Assembly (NCBI GenBank): GCA_028874995.1
Contig: JAPPGM010000107.1
Coordinates: 1-64,000 of the forward strand
Direction of reading: 5' to 3'
DNA length: 64,000 bases
Origin: Gemmatimonadota bacterium
Lineage (GTDB): Bacteria; Gemmatimonadota; Gemmatimonadetes; Longimicrobiales; Gaopeijiaceae
A program made the position numbers and the translations under genes. How positions within the stretch are numbered: position 1 is the first letter of the stretch; every line of letters starts with the position of its first letter. Below, piece by piece: positions 1-10,200 of the stretch. The notes under the pieces were generated by a model, which searched no databases, was not told the DNA's origin, and saw only the letters and a list, made by a program, of their open reading frames with translations.

Positions 1-23
1 GCAAACACAATCAGCGCAACAAG

Positions 24-1096
24 ATGCGAAACTTCAACCACATGTCAGCCCGGCGCCTCGCCGCTCTCGGTGCTCGCGTGGGTTTATCCACGGACTGCTC
101 CTCGTTGCCCTCGCGGCCTGCGGCGGATCCACCATGACGACCGATCCCGACCCGGTCGAGCCGGAGCGGCCCGTTCCCTGCACCGCCCCCAACGACACCT
201 GTGCCGAACGGGTGGAGATCGCAACCGCCCGCTACCTCCCGGTGTACAGCACCCATCTGCTCTCCGATGGACACGCGGGCGTGACGCGCGGCCTGATCGT
301 CATCCACGGCAACAGCCGCAACGCCGACACGTACTTCGAGACCGGGGTGCTGGCGGCCGCCGAGGCGGGCGTGTCGGCGGCCACCGCGATCGTGGCCCCG
401 CACTTCCAGACCGACGAGGACGACCCCGAGCCGGACGAGCCCTTCTGGTCGAGTGCGGGGTGGAAGAGGGGGAACCTGTCCAGGCCCGAGGGACCGTCGC
501 CGAGGGTGAGCTCGTACACGGGACTCGACCGGATCTTGGCCGCGTTCCTGAACACGTCGCGCTTTCCCGCCATGGAGGAGATCGTGGTGGCGGGACACTC
601 GGCGGGCGGGCAGGTCGTGCACCGTTACGCGGCGACCACGGAGCACAAGTCGACCGGCGCGGGGATCCCGATCCGGTACGTGGTGACCAACCCGTCCACC
701 TACCTGTACCTGGGACCCGAACGCGAGGACGCCGATGGCGGCTTCACGGTCCCTGGGCCGGGGTGCGACGACTATGACGAGTGGCACTACGGCCTCCAGG
801 AGCGCAACAACTACGCCGAACGGCTCGAGGCCGACTCCATCCGCGCGCACCTGGTCCGCCACGACGTACGCATCCTGCTCGGAGACGCCGACACGCTCAC
901 CGCGTCACTCGACGTGAGCTGCGGCGCGGACCTCCAGGGACCGCTGCGCTACCACCGCGGCCGCACACTGGTCCGCTTCATGGACGAAATGTACGCCGGG
1001 CACGCCCACCGGGAGATGATCGTGCCGGGCGTCGGGCACTCCAGCCGGTCGATGTGGCTGTCGGGGGTGGGGGCGGGGGCGCTCTTCGGGAACTGA
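24..1096 (+). CDS. alpha/beta-hydrolase lipoprotein, frameshifted near its 5' end
   Basis: Secreted alpha/beta-hydrolase-fold protein of unknown substrate. From the ATG at 134 there is an uninterrupted 320-codon frame with a nucleophile elbow VAGHSAGG (Ser codon 599-601), a likely acid in LLGDADT, and a C-terminal VPGVGHSS His (codon 1037-1039). Upstream in the same frame a lipobox (LLLVALAACGGS) is encoded but has no start codon. An ATG at 24 (or 42) begins a normal signal-peptide N-terminus in another frame. Adding one G to the GGG at 80-82 joins the two into MRNFNHMSARRLAALGARVG followed by FIHGLLLVALAAC. I infer a one-base deletion here, either an assembly error or a real inactivating change. 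If real, only an unexported protein from ATG 134 could be made. An internally deleted relative lies at 6776-7060. Confidence 0.75.
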
Positions 1097-1158
1097 CGGC
1101 ACGCCGGGGCGCTGCATGGATCGGGACACCGGGCGCGCGGTTCGCCGCTCCCCGTTTC

Positions 1159-4100
1159 TTACCTCCGGGTCGGCCCGGTCGCGGGACGTGGGAGGCCGCG
1201 GCTGTAGAGAACCTCGAGATTCGGCCCTCCCGGCAGGCCGGACGCTCCGGCGGCGCCCTCCGCGACGGCGGCGGCGGCGGGTCCGCCGCGCAGAATCGCG
1301 CGCACGCCGCCGGTGGTCCGGTCCCGCAGGATCAGCACCGGGCGGTTCGTGGCATCGTCCAGGGTGGCGGACCCGGCGGGACCGCTGAGCTCGATTTCCG
1401 CGAGGGCGCCGAGCCGGTCCGGGCCGGACGGTATTGCGAACGCGAACCCGGCCCGCTCCTCCAGATCGGCCGCCTCCTCCATGTCGAACCTGTATGCGAA
1501 CAGCGCATCGCCATCGGCCGTGCGGCCCGCGATCTCGTACTGACCGCCGCCGTGCGGGAGGGTGGCGGGCGCATCGACGGCGAGTGCCGGATTCAGGTAG
1601 GGCACGCCTTCCCGGGTGACGCCGCCCCAGACCAGAAGCGCCGAGCCTGACGCCCGGGAGGCCCCCCCCGGCGTCTCGCGGACGAGGCGGTGGTTCATCG
1701 CCCGGTAGAAATGGTATTCGCCCACCCACGCCGGTATGCAGTAGGACATCAGGTCCGCCCGTGTCGCCGGCACGAGAACGTCGCTCCCGGAGCGAACATC
1801 GATGCCCCACGTTCCCGTCGTCCCGTCCGGGTAGGGGTATGCCCGGTCCAGCACCGAACTCACGTCACAGGGGGCGTGGTAGAGGCTCATGTTGTGGCCG
1901 AGCTCGTGCGCGATCGTGAGCGCCTCGCTCGCCTCGTCCACGTTGCCGAGGCGCACGTAGCTGGTCCACCCGTCGATCCAGGCGACGCCCCAGGAACCCG
2001 TCGCCTCGCCCGAGAGGGCTCCCATGTAGTATCCCGTTCCGCCCTCCATGGCGCGTATCGCGGTAACCTCGTCGAGAAGTGCGTCCGAGTTGTTGGAGGT
2101 GGTCACGACGGGCGCGTGCGCCGTCACGGAGAGGTCCCCGACCGGGAGCAGGGTTCGCGTGTCCCACAGCAACCCGTGCCCTTCGGGGTCCTCTGCCATC
2201 TGCACGGCCAGGTCCACGGCGGTCGAATCGGGCTGTTCCTGCCAGATGAACGGAACCACGGTCAGTTCGAGTGTCGGCATCGCCTTGACCGCCACCGGCA
2301 GGCGACCCGACTCGGGTATCCGGCGCACCATGCCCAGATCGGGCAGCGTTTCGTCCGGGTCGATCTCGACCACCATTTCCAGGCCGGGACGCACCACGGA
2401 GGCGGGAATGCGGACATTCGCGGATCGGTCGAGCGAGGATTCCGCGTGCGCGAGCTCGGTCGGAATGGGGGTGGACTGGCCGGGCGCGTCGGCGGCGTGC
2501 ACCTCAGCGTCGCCGACGAAGAAGGTCGCCCGGGCGGGAGGAATCGGGAATTCCGTGCTTGTCGGCGAGATCGCGAACACCCGCAGCAGCGCATCCTCCC
2601 CGGCCACGAGCGGGACCGGGTACAGCGCCGATTGGACGGACTGGACCAGGTACGCGTTCGAACGTGGCGGGGGCGGATCGCAGAAGGGTATGCGGAAACG
2701 CCGGTAGACCGCCGGGTCGGCCAGCGGAGATTCCCCGTCCACGCACAGTCCTGTGCCCGCCCCCTCGAAGCGTCCGAGCTTCGGCATTTTCGCGAAGGCC
2801 GAGGGGAGCGGACCGGCCAGCTCGGGATTGTACGACAGGTCCAGCCACTCGAGGGCGTCCATGCCGCCGAGCTCGGGTGGAAGCTCGCCGGACAGGTCGT
2901 TGTGGCCGAGCCGAAGAGCCCTCACGGCATCAAGGCGGCTCAACTCCGCGGGAATGCTCCCGGACAGGCGGTTGCCGCTCAGGTTGAGTTCCCCGGTCAG
3001 GGTCGTCAGGCCGCCCAGCTCGACAGGGATCGGACCGGTCAGGTTGTTGTAGTCCAGGGCGAGGTTCCGGACACTCGGCAGGTCTCCGAGCTCGGGCGGG
3101 ATCTCGCCGGACAGCCTGTTGAATCCGAGATAGAAGGTCGCGACCGAGGACAGGTTGCCGAGTTCGGGTGGGATCTCGCCCTCCAGTTCGTTGTTGTCCA
3201 TCCAGATGACGACGACGCGGGTCAGCTTGCCGAGCTCGGGAGGAATCCGGCCTGTCAGCCGGTTGTTGCTGATCCGCAGGTCTTCGAGGGCCGACAGGTC
3301 GCCGAGCTGCGGGGGTATGGAGCCTTCGAGCCGGTTGTCCCACAGGTAGAGATCCGTAAGCGCCGTGAGAGCACCCAGCTCGCCGGGGATCTGCCCGTCC
3401 AGCAGATTGGATTCCAGGTAGATCTCCTCAAGGGTCTCGATGTCCGTCAGATCGAGCGGAATCGGTCCGCGGAGCCAGTTGTAGGAGAGGTCCAGCAGCC
3501 GCAGGCGGTCGAGTTGCCCGAGCTCGGCCGGCGCTCGCCCGCGCAGGTTGTTCCCGTAGAGTGCCAGTTCGACTACCCTGCCGTCGTCGTCCGTCGTCAC
3601 GCCGTGCCAGTACTCGAGGCGCGTGTCGGTCAGCCAACCAAATCGGCGCGTCCATTGCGTTCCGCCGGTCGCGTCGTACAGCGCCTCCAGAACCTCGCGG
3701 TCGGAGAGCGGCGGGCATGCCGCGTCCGTTCCCTCGCGTATGGGGATTGCGTCCAGCCACTGCCGAAAGCGCCGGGAGGGGGGAACGCACATCTCCGTGT
3801 CGCCGTAGCGGAACTCATTCAGTGCCAGCGCATCGAGCGACTGCGGCAGGGGACCCGAAAGGGGATTGTCGCCCACTCGAAGCACGGAAAGCCGGCCGAG
3901 TTCCCCGAGCACTCCCGGAAGCCGCCCCCGCACCTCGTTGCCCGAGAGGTCGAGCAGCGTCACGCGTCCGAGCGAATCCGCCCCGACCCCGTGCCACAAC
4001 TCCACGGCCGGGCCCTCCAGCCAACCCTCGGAGTTCGTCCAGTCCGCTCCGCCGGTGCGGGTGTACAGGTGTTCGAGAGCGGCCACGTCCGCTTCGTTGC

Positions 4101-5370
4101 AGCGCGGTCCCTGCGCGTCCCTTCCGTCGCCGCGCCAGGTCTCGAAATCCGGCGTTGCCGGAGCGCACAGCCCGTCGTTGTATCCCCAGTTGAAGACCTG
4201 AAGCTCCGTTAGATCCGCGAACGCCGAGGAAACCGAACCGGTCAACCGGTTTTCGTCGACGTACATCGTGCGAAGATTGCGAAGACCCGCGAGTTCCGGG
4301 GGCAGGGGGCCGGTCAGTCGGTTCTGGTACAGGTTCAGGAATTCGAGTTCTTCGAGGGCGCCGAGTTCGGGCGGAATCGACCCCGAAAACGGCACATACT
4401 CGAAGTTCAGGCGGCGCAGGTCGACGAGCCGCCCCAGCGTGGCCGGAATCGCACCCTCCAGCCCGGTGTGGCCCAGATCGATCTCCCGCAGACGGATTGC
4501 GTGGCCGATTTCCGGCGGCAGGGGGCCCGTGAGGTTGTTCTCCCTGAGGTTCAGCGTCTCCAGGTACGGCAGGTGCCCCAGCTCCGGGGGGATACCGCCG
4601 ACCAGAGCGTTCTCCGGCAGACGCACGGCGGTCACCGAACCGCTGTCATCCGTTTCAATTCCATGCCATCGTCCCAGCGGCGCCTCGCTCAGCCAGCCGT
4701 CGGCATTCGCCCAATTGGTTCCGCCTGCCGCGTGATAAAACGCCTCCAGCGCGTCCCGGTCGGTGAGCGGCGCGGGTCGGGAGACAACGACCGTGGCCGT
4801 GCCGGTTGCGGTCCCGTGAGCGGCCGTGATCTCCGCCGTCCCCGGCGACAGCGCCCGCACCAGACCCCGTTCGTCCACCGACGCCACCGAGTCAGCGCTC
4901 GAATTCCATGTGAAGGCCGCCCCCTCCACGGCGCTGCCGCCCGCGTCGAGCGCCACCGCCTCGAGCCGGGCCGTGTCCCCGAGTGAGGCGAACAGGAGCG
5001 AATCGGGCGTAACGATCAGGACGCTCGCGACCTGGGCCACGGTGACCGCCGCGCTCCCCGACAGACCTTCGACGGTAGCGGAGACCGTGGTGGTCCCGTT
5101 GGCCACGGCCGTGGCGAGGCCCGATTCCGACACCGACACCGTGACCGGATCCCCGCTGGTCCATTCGACCGCCGCACCGCTCACGACGTTCCCGAACTGG
5201 TCGCGAACCACCGCCGTGAACTGAACGGTCTCGCCGAGGGCCTCGAACGCCGCAGTTTCCGGACTGACGGTTACCGTGGCGGGGACGGGCGATGGAATGG
5301 GCGGGTCACTACAAGCCACCAGGAGCAGCAGCAACGCGGCGCGGATGCCTGAGCCGGTCCGTCCGAACAT
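1159..5370 (-). CDS. Ig-like + leucine-rich-repeat metallopeptidase lipoprotein
   Basis: A 1403-aa surface lipoprotein. Residues 1-20 form a short signal with lipobox LLLVAC. About 27-200 are two bacterial Ig-like (Big2-type) domains. About 200-900 are plant-type leucine-rich repeats (GxIPPELGxLxxLxxLxLxxN) in three blocks, each opened by a cassette of the pattern ALxxLYxxTGGxxW...GWL...WHGV. From about 905 there is a metallopeptidase region with HELGHNMSLYH: zinc ligands His1155, His1159 and His1165 and catalytic Glu1156. The metzincin Gly at position 8 is Ser here, so the subfamily is unclear; M66-like or reprolysin-like are candidates. The start is the only ATG before the lipobox. I infer an outer-surface adhesin-protease whose repeats bind a protein or glycan target. 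It is transcribed alone; the next minus-strand gene ends 164 bp upstream. Confidence 0.85.
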   Translation of the reverse strand: MFGRTGSGIRAALLLLLVACSDPPIPSPVPATVTVSPETAAFEALGETVQFTAVVRDQFGNVVSGAAVEWTSGDPVTVSVSESGLATAVANGTTTVSATVEGLSGSAAVTVAQVASVLIVTPDSLLFASLGDTARLEAVALDAGGSAVEGAAFTWNSSADSVASVDERGLVRALSPGTAEITAAHGTATGTATVVVSRPAPLTDRDALEAFYHAAGGTNWANADGWLSEAPLGRWHGIETDDSGSVTAVRLPENALVGGIPPELGHLPYLETLNLRENNLTGPLPPEIGHAIRLREIDLGHTGLEGAIPATLGRLVDLRRLNFEYVPFSGSIPPELGALEELEFLNLYQNRLTGPLPPELAGLRNLRTMYVDENRLTGSVSSAFADLTELQVFNWGYNDGLCAPATPDFETWRGDGRDAQGPRCNEADVAALEHLYTRTGGADWTNSEGWLEGPAVELWHGVGADSLGRVTLLDLSGNEVRGRLPGVLGELGRLSVLRVGDNPLSGPLPQSLDALALNEFRYGDTEMCVPPSRRFRQWLDAIPIREGTDAACPPLSDREVLEALYDATGGTQWTRRFGWLTDTRLEYWHGVTTDDDGRVVELALYGNNLRGRAPAELGQLDRLRLLDLSYNWLRGPIPLDLTDIETLEEIYLESNLLDGQIPGELGALTALTDLYLWDNRLEGSIPPQLGDLSALEDLRISNNRLTGRIPPELGKLTRVVVIWMDNNELEGEIPPELGNLSSVATFYLGFNRLSGEIPPELGDLPSVRNLALDYNNLTGPIPVELGGLTTLTGELNLSGNRLSGSIPAELSRLDAVRALRLGHNDLSGELPPELGGMDALEWLDLSYNPELAGPLPSAFAKMPKLGRFEGAGTGLCVDGESPLADPAVYRRFRIPFCDPPPPRSNAYLVQSVQSALYPVPLVAGEDALLRVFAISPTSTEFPIPPARATFFVGDAEVHAADAPGQSTPIPTELAHAESSLDRSANVRIPASVVRPGLEMVVEIDPDETLPDLGMVRRIPESGRLPVAVKAMPTLELTVVPFIWQEQPDSTAVDLAVQMAEDPEGHGLLWDTRTLLPVGDLSVTAHAPVVTTSNNSDALLDEVTAIRAMEGGTGYYMGALSGEATGSWGVAWIDGWTSYVRLGNVDEASEALTIAHELGHNMSLYHAPCDVSSVLDRAYPYPDGTTGTWGIDVRSGSDVLVPATRADLMSYCIPAWVGEYHFYRAMNHRLVRETPGGASRASGSALLVWGGVTREGVPYLNPALAVDAPATLPHGGGQYEIAGRTADGDALFAYRFDMEEAADLEERAGFAFAIPSGPDRLGALAEIELSGPAGSATLDDATNRPVLILRDRTTGGVRAILRGGPAAAAVAEGAAGASGLPGGPNLEVLYSRGLPRPATGPTRR

Positions 5371-5534
5371 GGCACTCCCTTCGACAAAAAACGACGCAGA
5401 GACCCCGGATCCCGCAAACCATGTAACAACATGATCCTACGGGGGGAGGGCCCCGTGTTCAAGTAAGCACGACGAGACCTACAAGCTGATCTTCTCCCAG
5501 CGAGGGGCGGTGTGGACCTTCACGCTCGCCGCGC

Positions 5535-5954
5535 TCACTCGCCGCTCCCCCCATCCCGCACCCCACCCCCCGCCACCGCCTGCCACCACCCTCTCCCCTT
5601 CTTGACCACCCACCCGTTCTGGCGCGCGACCTTCAGCGCTCCGACCACCGAATAGACCGGGTTCTCGGAAATGAACGACGTGCCGGTCTCCTGAAGGATC
5701 GCCAGTATGTCGCGGGCGCGAAGCGGCCCCCCGTCATGGCGGAGGATCCCGACGACGCGCACCGCCAGATCGGCGGTCGTCTCCCACTTGCCGCCCGACC
5801 CGCCGATGCCCGGTTCGCCGGGAGTTCCGATGCCGGGGAGCGGTGGGGCGCTCGCCAGCCATGCATCGAACTCGGCCACGAGCTTGCGCGCCTCCTCCAC
5901 GCGCTTCAGGTAGGCGAGGAGAGCGGGGAGGTCGGGATGGGATGACGGGATCAT
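5535..5954 (-). CDS. winged-helix (HARE-HTH-like) small protein
   Basis: A 139-aa protein. The first 40 residues are helical (ALLAYLKRVEEARKLVAEFD), then comes a Pro/Gly linker. From about residue 68 there is a winged-helix-like segment (LAVRVVGILRHDGGPLRARD, then ILAILQETG and GALKVARQNGWVVKKGRGWW) with the helix-helix-beta-wing pattern of HARE-HTH and restriction-associated wHTH domains. I chose ATG at 5954 because AAAAGGAG lies just upstream; the frame continues to 6170 without a ribosome site. A consensus-like promoter at 6114-6143 serves it with a leader of about 150 nt. Probable DNA-binding regulator; the target is unknown. Confidence 0.65.
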   Translation of the reverse strand: MIPSSHPDLPALLAYLKRVEEARKLVAEFDAWLASAPPLPGIGTPGEPGIGGSGGKWETTADLAVRVVGILRHDGGPLRARDILAILQETGTSFISENPVYSVVGALKVARQNGWVVKKGRGWWQAVAGGGVRDGGSGE

Positions 5955-6113
5955 CTGTTGCTCCTTTTGAGAAGAGGTGGGGGACTTGGCTGTCCCGCCC
6001 TGTGCGGCCTGCGGGATCGTCCGCGGTCGGCCTCGTTCCATCGGGTGGTCCAGCCGCGGGGAGTCGGGAATCGTCCGGGAGTGCGGCCCTCTCGGGTCGG
6101 GTCCACTTACAGT

Positions 6114-6143
6114 AATGTAGGAATACGGACTCGATATTGTCAA
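6114..6143 (-). promoter_or_regulatory. sigma70-type promoter for the winged-helix gene
   Basis: Read on the minus strand: TTGACA (6143-6138), an 18-base spacer, then TACATT (6119-6114). It lies in an AT-rich island within otherwise GC-rich DNA and points at the gene starting at 5954. The -35 is a perfect consensus match. Confidence 0.6.
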
Positions 6144-6416
6144 GTATGTGATTGTCAGTAGTAGTGGCATGTCCGCTTAGTGATGGCAGTGATTGGCCGA
6201 TCAGTACCGTTACAGTTGATCCGACCCCGTCCATCCGCCGACCGGGAAAGCGGTCCCGTGGACTGCCATGGTGACACCGCGACCGCCGTGCGCCGGCTTG
6301 AGCCGACACCGCGGGTGCCCCGGCGCTCGACCACGCTCTCACAACCCGGAACACCGGATACCCGCCCATGCCCGTCCCCACTCGCCGCGCCGAAGCCCTG
6401 AGGAGCTGTTTCGGAG

Positions 6417-6626
6417 ATGTGTTCGGATGCGGCGGAAGGGAATTCGGCAGCCTCGTCGCGCGGCATCCTCGGCGTCTCGGACGGCATCGAAGGCGTCCAG
6501 TGGAACGCCGGGTGCCGCGCCCGGGACGGCACGGTCTGGCTGGGCGTCAATCTCGAGGGCATCAAGTACGACGACTGGCCGGTCGCGCGCCTCATCGAGC
6601 GGGAGCTCTCCCGTCCGCTCCGGTGA
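6417..6626 (+). CDS. small conserved-looking hypothetical protein or gene fragment
   Basis: A 69-codon frame with AGGAG 11 bases before the ATG. The protein has a compositionally normal core (GVQWNAGCRARDGTVWLGVN, then LEGIKYDDWPVARLIEREL) that looks like folded protein rather than a random GC-rich frame. I do not recognise the family. It sits in a 1.1-kb stretch between two convergently unrelated genes that also holds a hydrolase relic, so it may be the N-terminal piece of a larger lost gene. Confidence 0.4.
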   Translation: MCSDAAEGNSAASSRGILGVSDGIEGVQWNAGCRARDGTVWLGVNLEGIKYDDWPVARLIERELSRPLR

Positions 6627-6775
6627 CCCGGTATCGCCGGTCGGTCGCGAGACCCAGGGAGGTCATCGTGCGACGGACGCGGTCACGCTGCTCCCGTCCG
6701 AACGATGGGTCGCGATGCCCGTGACTCCTCACCTCCAGTTCGAGACCCGGCTCGCCAGGATAATCGCCTCACGAG
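6627..6775. other. non-coding remainder of the 6,171-7,276 gap
   Basis: Apart from the small frame at 6417-6626 and the hydrolase relic at 6776-7060, I see no supportable gene or RNA between 6171 and 7276. The 216 bases before 7277 contain a T-rich run (TTTTGCGGTTTTTTGG, about 7153-7168) that could be part of the promoter region or the tail of a terminator. Confidence 0.4.
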
Positions 6776-7060
6776 ATGCAGCCGGCGAGGGACAGCCTCG
6801 AAGGGCTTCACGAACTCGCCCGGTGCCGGTCGAAGGCGTACGACCGCCGCAAGCGGGTGCTGATCGTCACCCACGGCGGCGACCGCAACGGCGACCCCTG
6901 CTTCGAGACCGGGTTGCCGGCGGCGGCCACCGGGATCGTCGCGATGCCGAACGGGCTTCACGGTTCCCGAGCCCGGGAGACGATGGTGCCGGACGTATGG
7001 CACTCCAGCCGGTCGATGTGGCTGTCGGGGGTGGTGGGTGGAGGAGCTCTCGGCAACTGA
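6776..7060 (+). pseudogene. internally deleted alpha/beta-hydrolase copy
   Basis: The 94-codon frame matches the gene at the left edge in two separate parts. LIVTHGGDRNGDPCFETG corresponds to LIVIHGNSRNADTYFETG. The C-terminus (HSSRSMWLSGVVGGGALGN) corresponds to HSSRSMWLSGVGAGALFGN. About 200 central residues, including the GHSAGG nucleophile elbow, are missing, so it cannot be an active hydrolase. The DNA around GGCACTCCAGCCGGTCGATG is identical between the copies. I read it as a decayed paralogue. Confidence 0.75.
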
Positions 7061-7276
7061 CGGCTGCGGGGGACCCTGCCGGGGGTGGATTCCAGCGTTG
7101 GATGAGGGGATGAACCCCAGATATTGTGGAGTGCGGCGGCCAGGAGTACACATTTTGCGGTTTTTTGGTAACTTCCTTCTGTGAGGTCGCCGACCGGCCG
7201 GGCGGGGGATTCGACGCTGTGAGACCCTTCCTGGGCGGGTCGGCAGCCTTCTTACCCCCAAGAACAGGAGCTAGCG

Positions 7277-10200
7277 GTGCGAAACCTCATTTCCTTCACT
7301 GTGGCGAGTCTGGCTGTGGCGTGTCTGGCCCTCCTTCCCGGGACCGGGGTCCGGGCCGAGGTGGTTCCGGGTGGTGATGGGGGTGAGGCGGGTGGGGTTG
7401 TGGGGGAGGACAAGCGGGTGAAGCCGACGGTGGCGATTGATACGACGCGTTGCGCCGGCTGTCTGAGCGATGGGAGGCCCGATTCGACTTTCACGCTCAC
7501 CTTCGAGTTCTCGGTTCCATCCACGGGGTTCACCAGTGGCGACATCCGGATCACCGGTGCCGAAAAGACCGGGCCGTTAACGACTGTCCAGGCGGATTCC
7601 ATCTTTACTCTCGCCGTCGAGACCCACTCGGGCTTTGAGGGGAATATCATCGTGACGGTCGTGGCCAACGCGGTGGACAATGACGGGGACGGAAACGATG
7701 CGACGACCTTTACCTTTGGGGTAGACAACAAGCCGCCGGAGCTGGAACAGGCGACGGCGAACCTGCAGACAATCGTCCTGCGGTACCACGAGGAATTGGA
7801 CGAGCAGCACCAAGCGAATGCGACCGACTTCCAGGTAACGACCAAGAGGTCCGATGGAACCACAGGGATCAACAATCAAAACACCAGGGCAGTCGATGTC
7901 GAAGACAAAGTCGTGACCCTGACGCTCGCTGAGGCGGATACCATCCACGCGGGTGACACCGTCAAGCTCACCTATTCCCTCAGCAGCAACCAGCTTCGCG
8001 ACGAGAATGGCAACTACCTCCCGGCCTTCTCAGACCAGGAAGTCGACAACCAAAGAAGCCTCGACCCGCCCGGAGCGGTCCGGAACCTCACCGCCACCGG
8101 GATCAGCACCGACACCATAAAGGTCGATTGGGATCCACCCGCCGACATCGGCGGTTCCGCAATCATTGGCTACGAGGTCCGGGGGTCGAACGATGGGGGC
8201 AACGAATACCAGGTTCTGCAGTCCGGTACCGGCGACGACACGGATACGGCCACCGAGTACGTCCATGACGGCCTCCAACCGGGTGAGACCTGGCACTACC
8301 TTGTTACAGCGTGGAACTCTACAGGGGCGGGTCCATCCAGGGGCGTCAGCGGCACCACTAGGCGCGAGGGCCAAGTCCCCGACGCCCCCACCGAACTGAC
8401 GGCCGAACCCGACGGCAACACGGCAATCGACCTGGATTGGGACGCCCCGGCCAACACAGGGACCAGCGCGATCTCCGGCTATAGGATCGAATCCTCCACC
8501 GACGGCGGCAGCACCTGGAACGACCTGGTCACCAACACGGGCAACACCAACACCTCCTACAAGCACACGGGGTTGCAGCCCAACACCACCCGTCACTACC
8601 GGGTCTACGCCATCAACAACACCGGCCAGAGCGCTCCCTCCAATGTCGCCAGCGCGACCACCACCACCGTCACGTCAGCCCCCGGCGCGCCCACCGGCCT
8701 GACCGCCACCGCCCAGGGAACCGACCGGATCAACCTCTCGTGGACGGCGCCCTCCAGCGACGGCAATTCCGCAATCACCGGTTACAAGATCGAGGTGTCG
8801 GACGACACCGGGGCCACCTGGACCGACCTGGTGGCGAACACCGGCAATACCAACACGACCTACCCCCACACCGGCCTGGATCCCTCGACCACCCGTCATT
8901 ATCGCGTTTCGGCGATCAACGCCGTGGGCACGGGCCCGGTGTCCAACACGGCCTTCGCCACCACCGACGGTGCCGTGCCCGGCCGGCCGACCGCGCTGAG
9001 GGCCACCGCGCAGGGACCGGACCAGATCAACCTTGAGTGGAGCGCACCCTCCGACGACGGCGGCTCCGCGATTACCGGCTACAAGATCGAGGTGTCGGCG
9101 AACGCCGGTGCTACCTGGAGCGACCTGGTGGCCAATACGGGCTCGACCTCCACGACCTATCCCCACACCGGCCTCAGTGCCGGCGATACCCGCCACTACC
9201 GGGTCTCCGCGATCAACGCGATCGGTACCGGTTCCCCGTCCCGCGAGGCCAATGCGACGACCCATGATGTTCCCGGCAAACCGAGAAACCTGACCGCCTC
9301 GCCCGTCGGGCAGACGCGGATCGACCTGTCGTGGAACGCGCCCAACTCGAACGGTGGCTCCTCGATCACCGGGTATCGGATCGATATCTCCTCGAACGGG
9401 GGCGTCACCTGGACGGTGCACGTGGCGAACTCGAATTCGTCGGCAACCGCCTACGTTCACGACAACCTCACCGCGGGGACCACATGGCACTATCGGGTCT
9501 TCGCGATCAACGCCATCGGGACGGGCTCGGCATCCAACGTCGCTTTTACTACCACGGCCGCGAGCGTGCCGGACGCGCCCAACAACCTTACGGCCACCGC
9601 GGCCGGCCGGACACGGATCGACCTTGAATGGGATCCGCCCGGCTTCGATGGCGGATCGCCGATCACCGGCTATCGGATTGAGGTGTCGGACAACGCGGGC
9701 GACACCTGGACGAACCTGGTTGCCAACACGGGGAGGACCACGACGCGGGCCGCCGACACGGGGCTCGACGCGGGGACGACGCGACACTACCGGGTGCGTG
9801 CCATCAACGCGGTCGGAGCGGGCGACGCATCCAACGTGGACAGCGCCACCACCGCTCCGGACGTTCCCGACGCGCCGCAGGGACTGACCGCGACGGCGGC
9901 CGGGATGACGCAGATCGACCTGTCGTGGTCCGCGCCGGCCGACGACAACGGCTCGGCGGTCAGCGGATACAGGATCGAAGTTTCGAGGACGGGCACTTCG
10001 GGGTGGTCGGTGCTGGAAACCAACACGAACTCCGGCGACACGGAGTACAGTCACACGGGTCTCACCCCGGACACCACGCTGCACTACCGGGTGTCGGCCG
10101 TCAACGCGGTGGGACACGGAGCACCGTCGAACGTGGCCCGTGCCACCACCGACCCGCGCGTACCGGATGCTCCGACCAACCTGACCGCGACCGCCGACGG

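Noticed and set aside
1690-4212. 840-codon plus-strand frame opposite the leucine-rich-repeat gene
   Set aside because: Repetitive shadow of LRR codons with no start signal and no recognisable fold.
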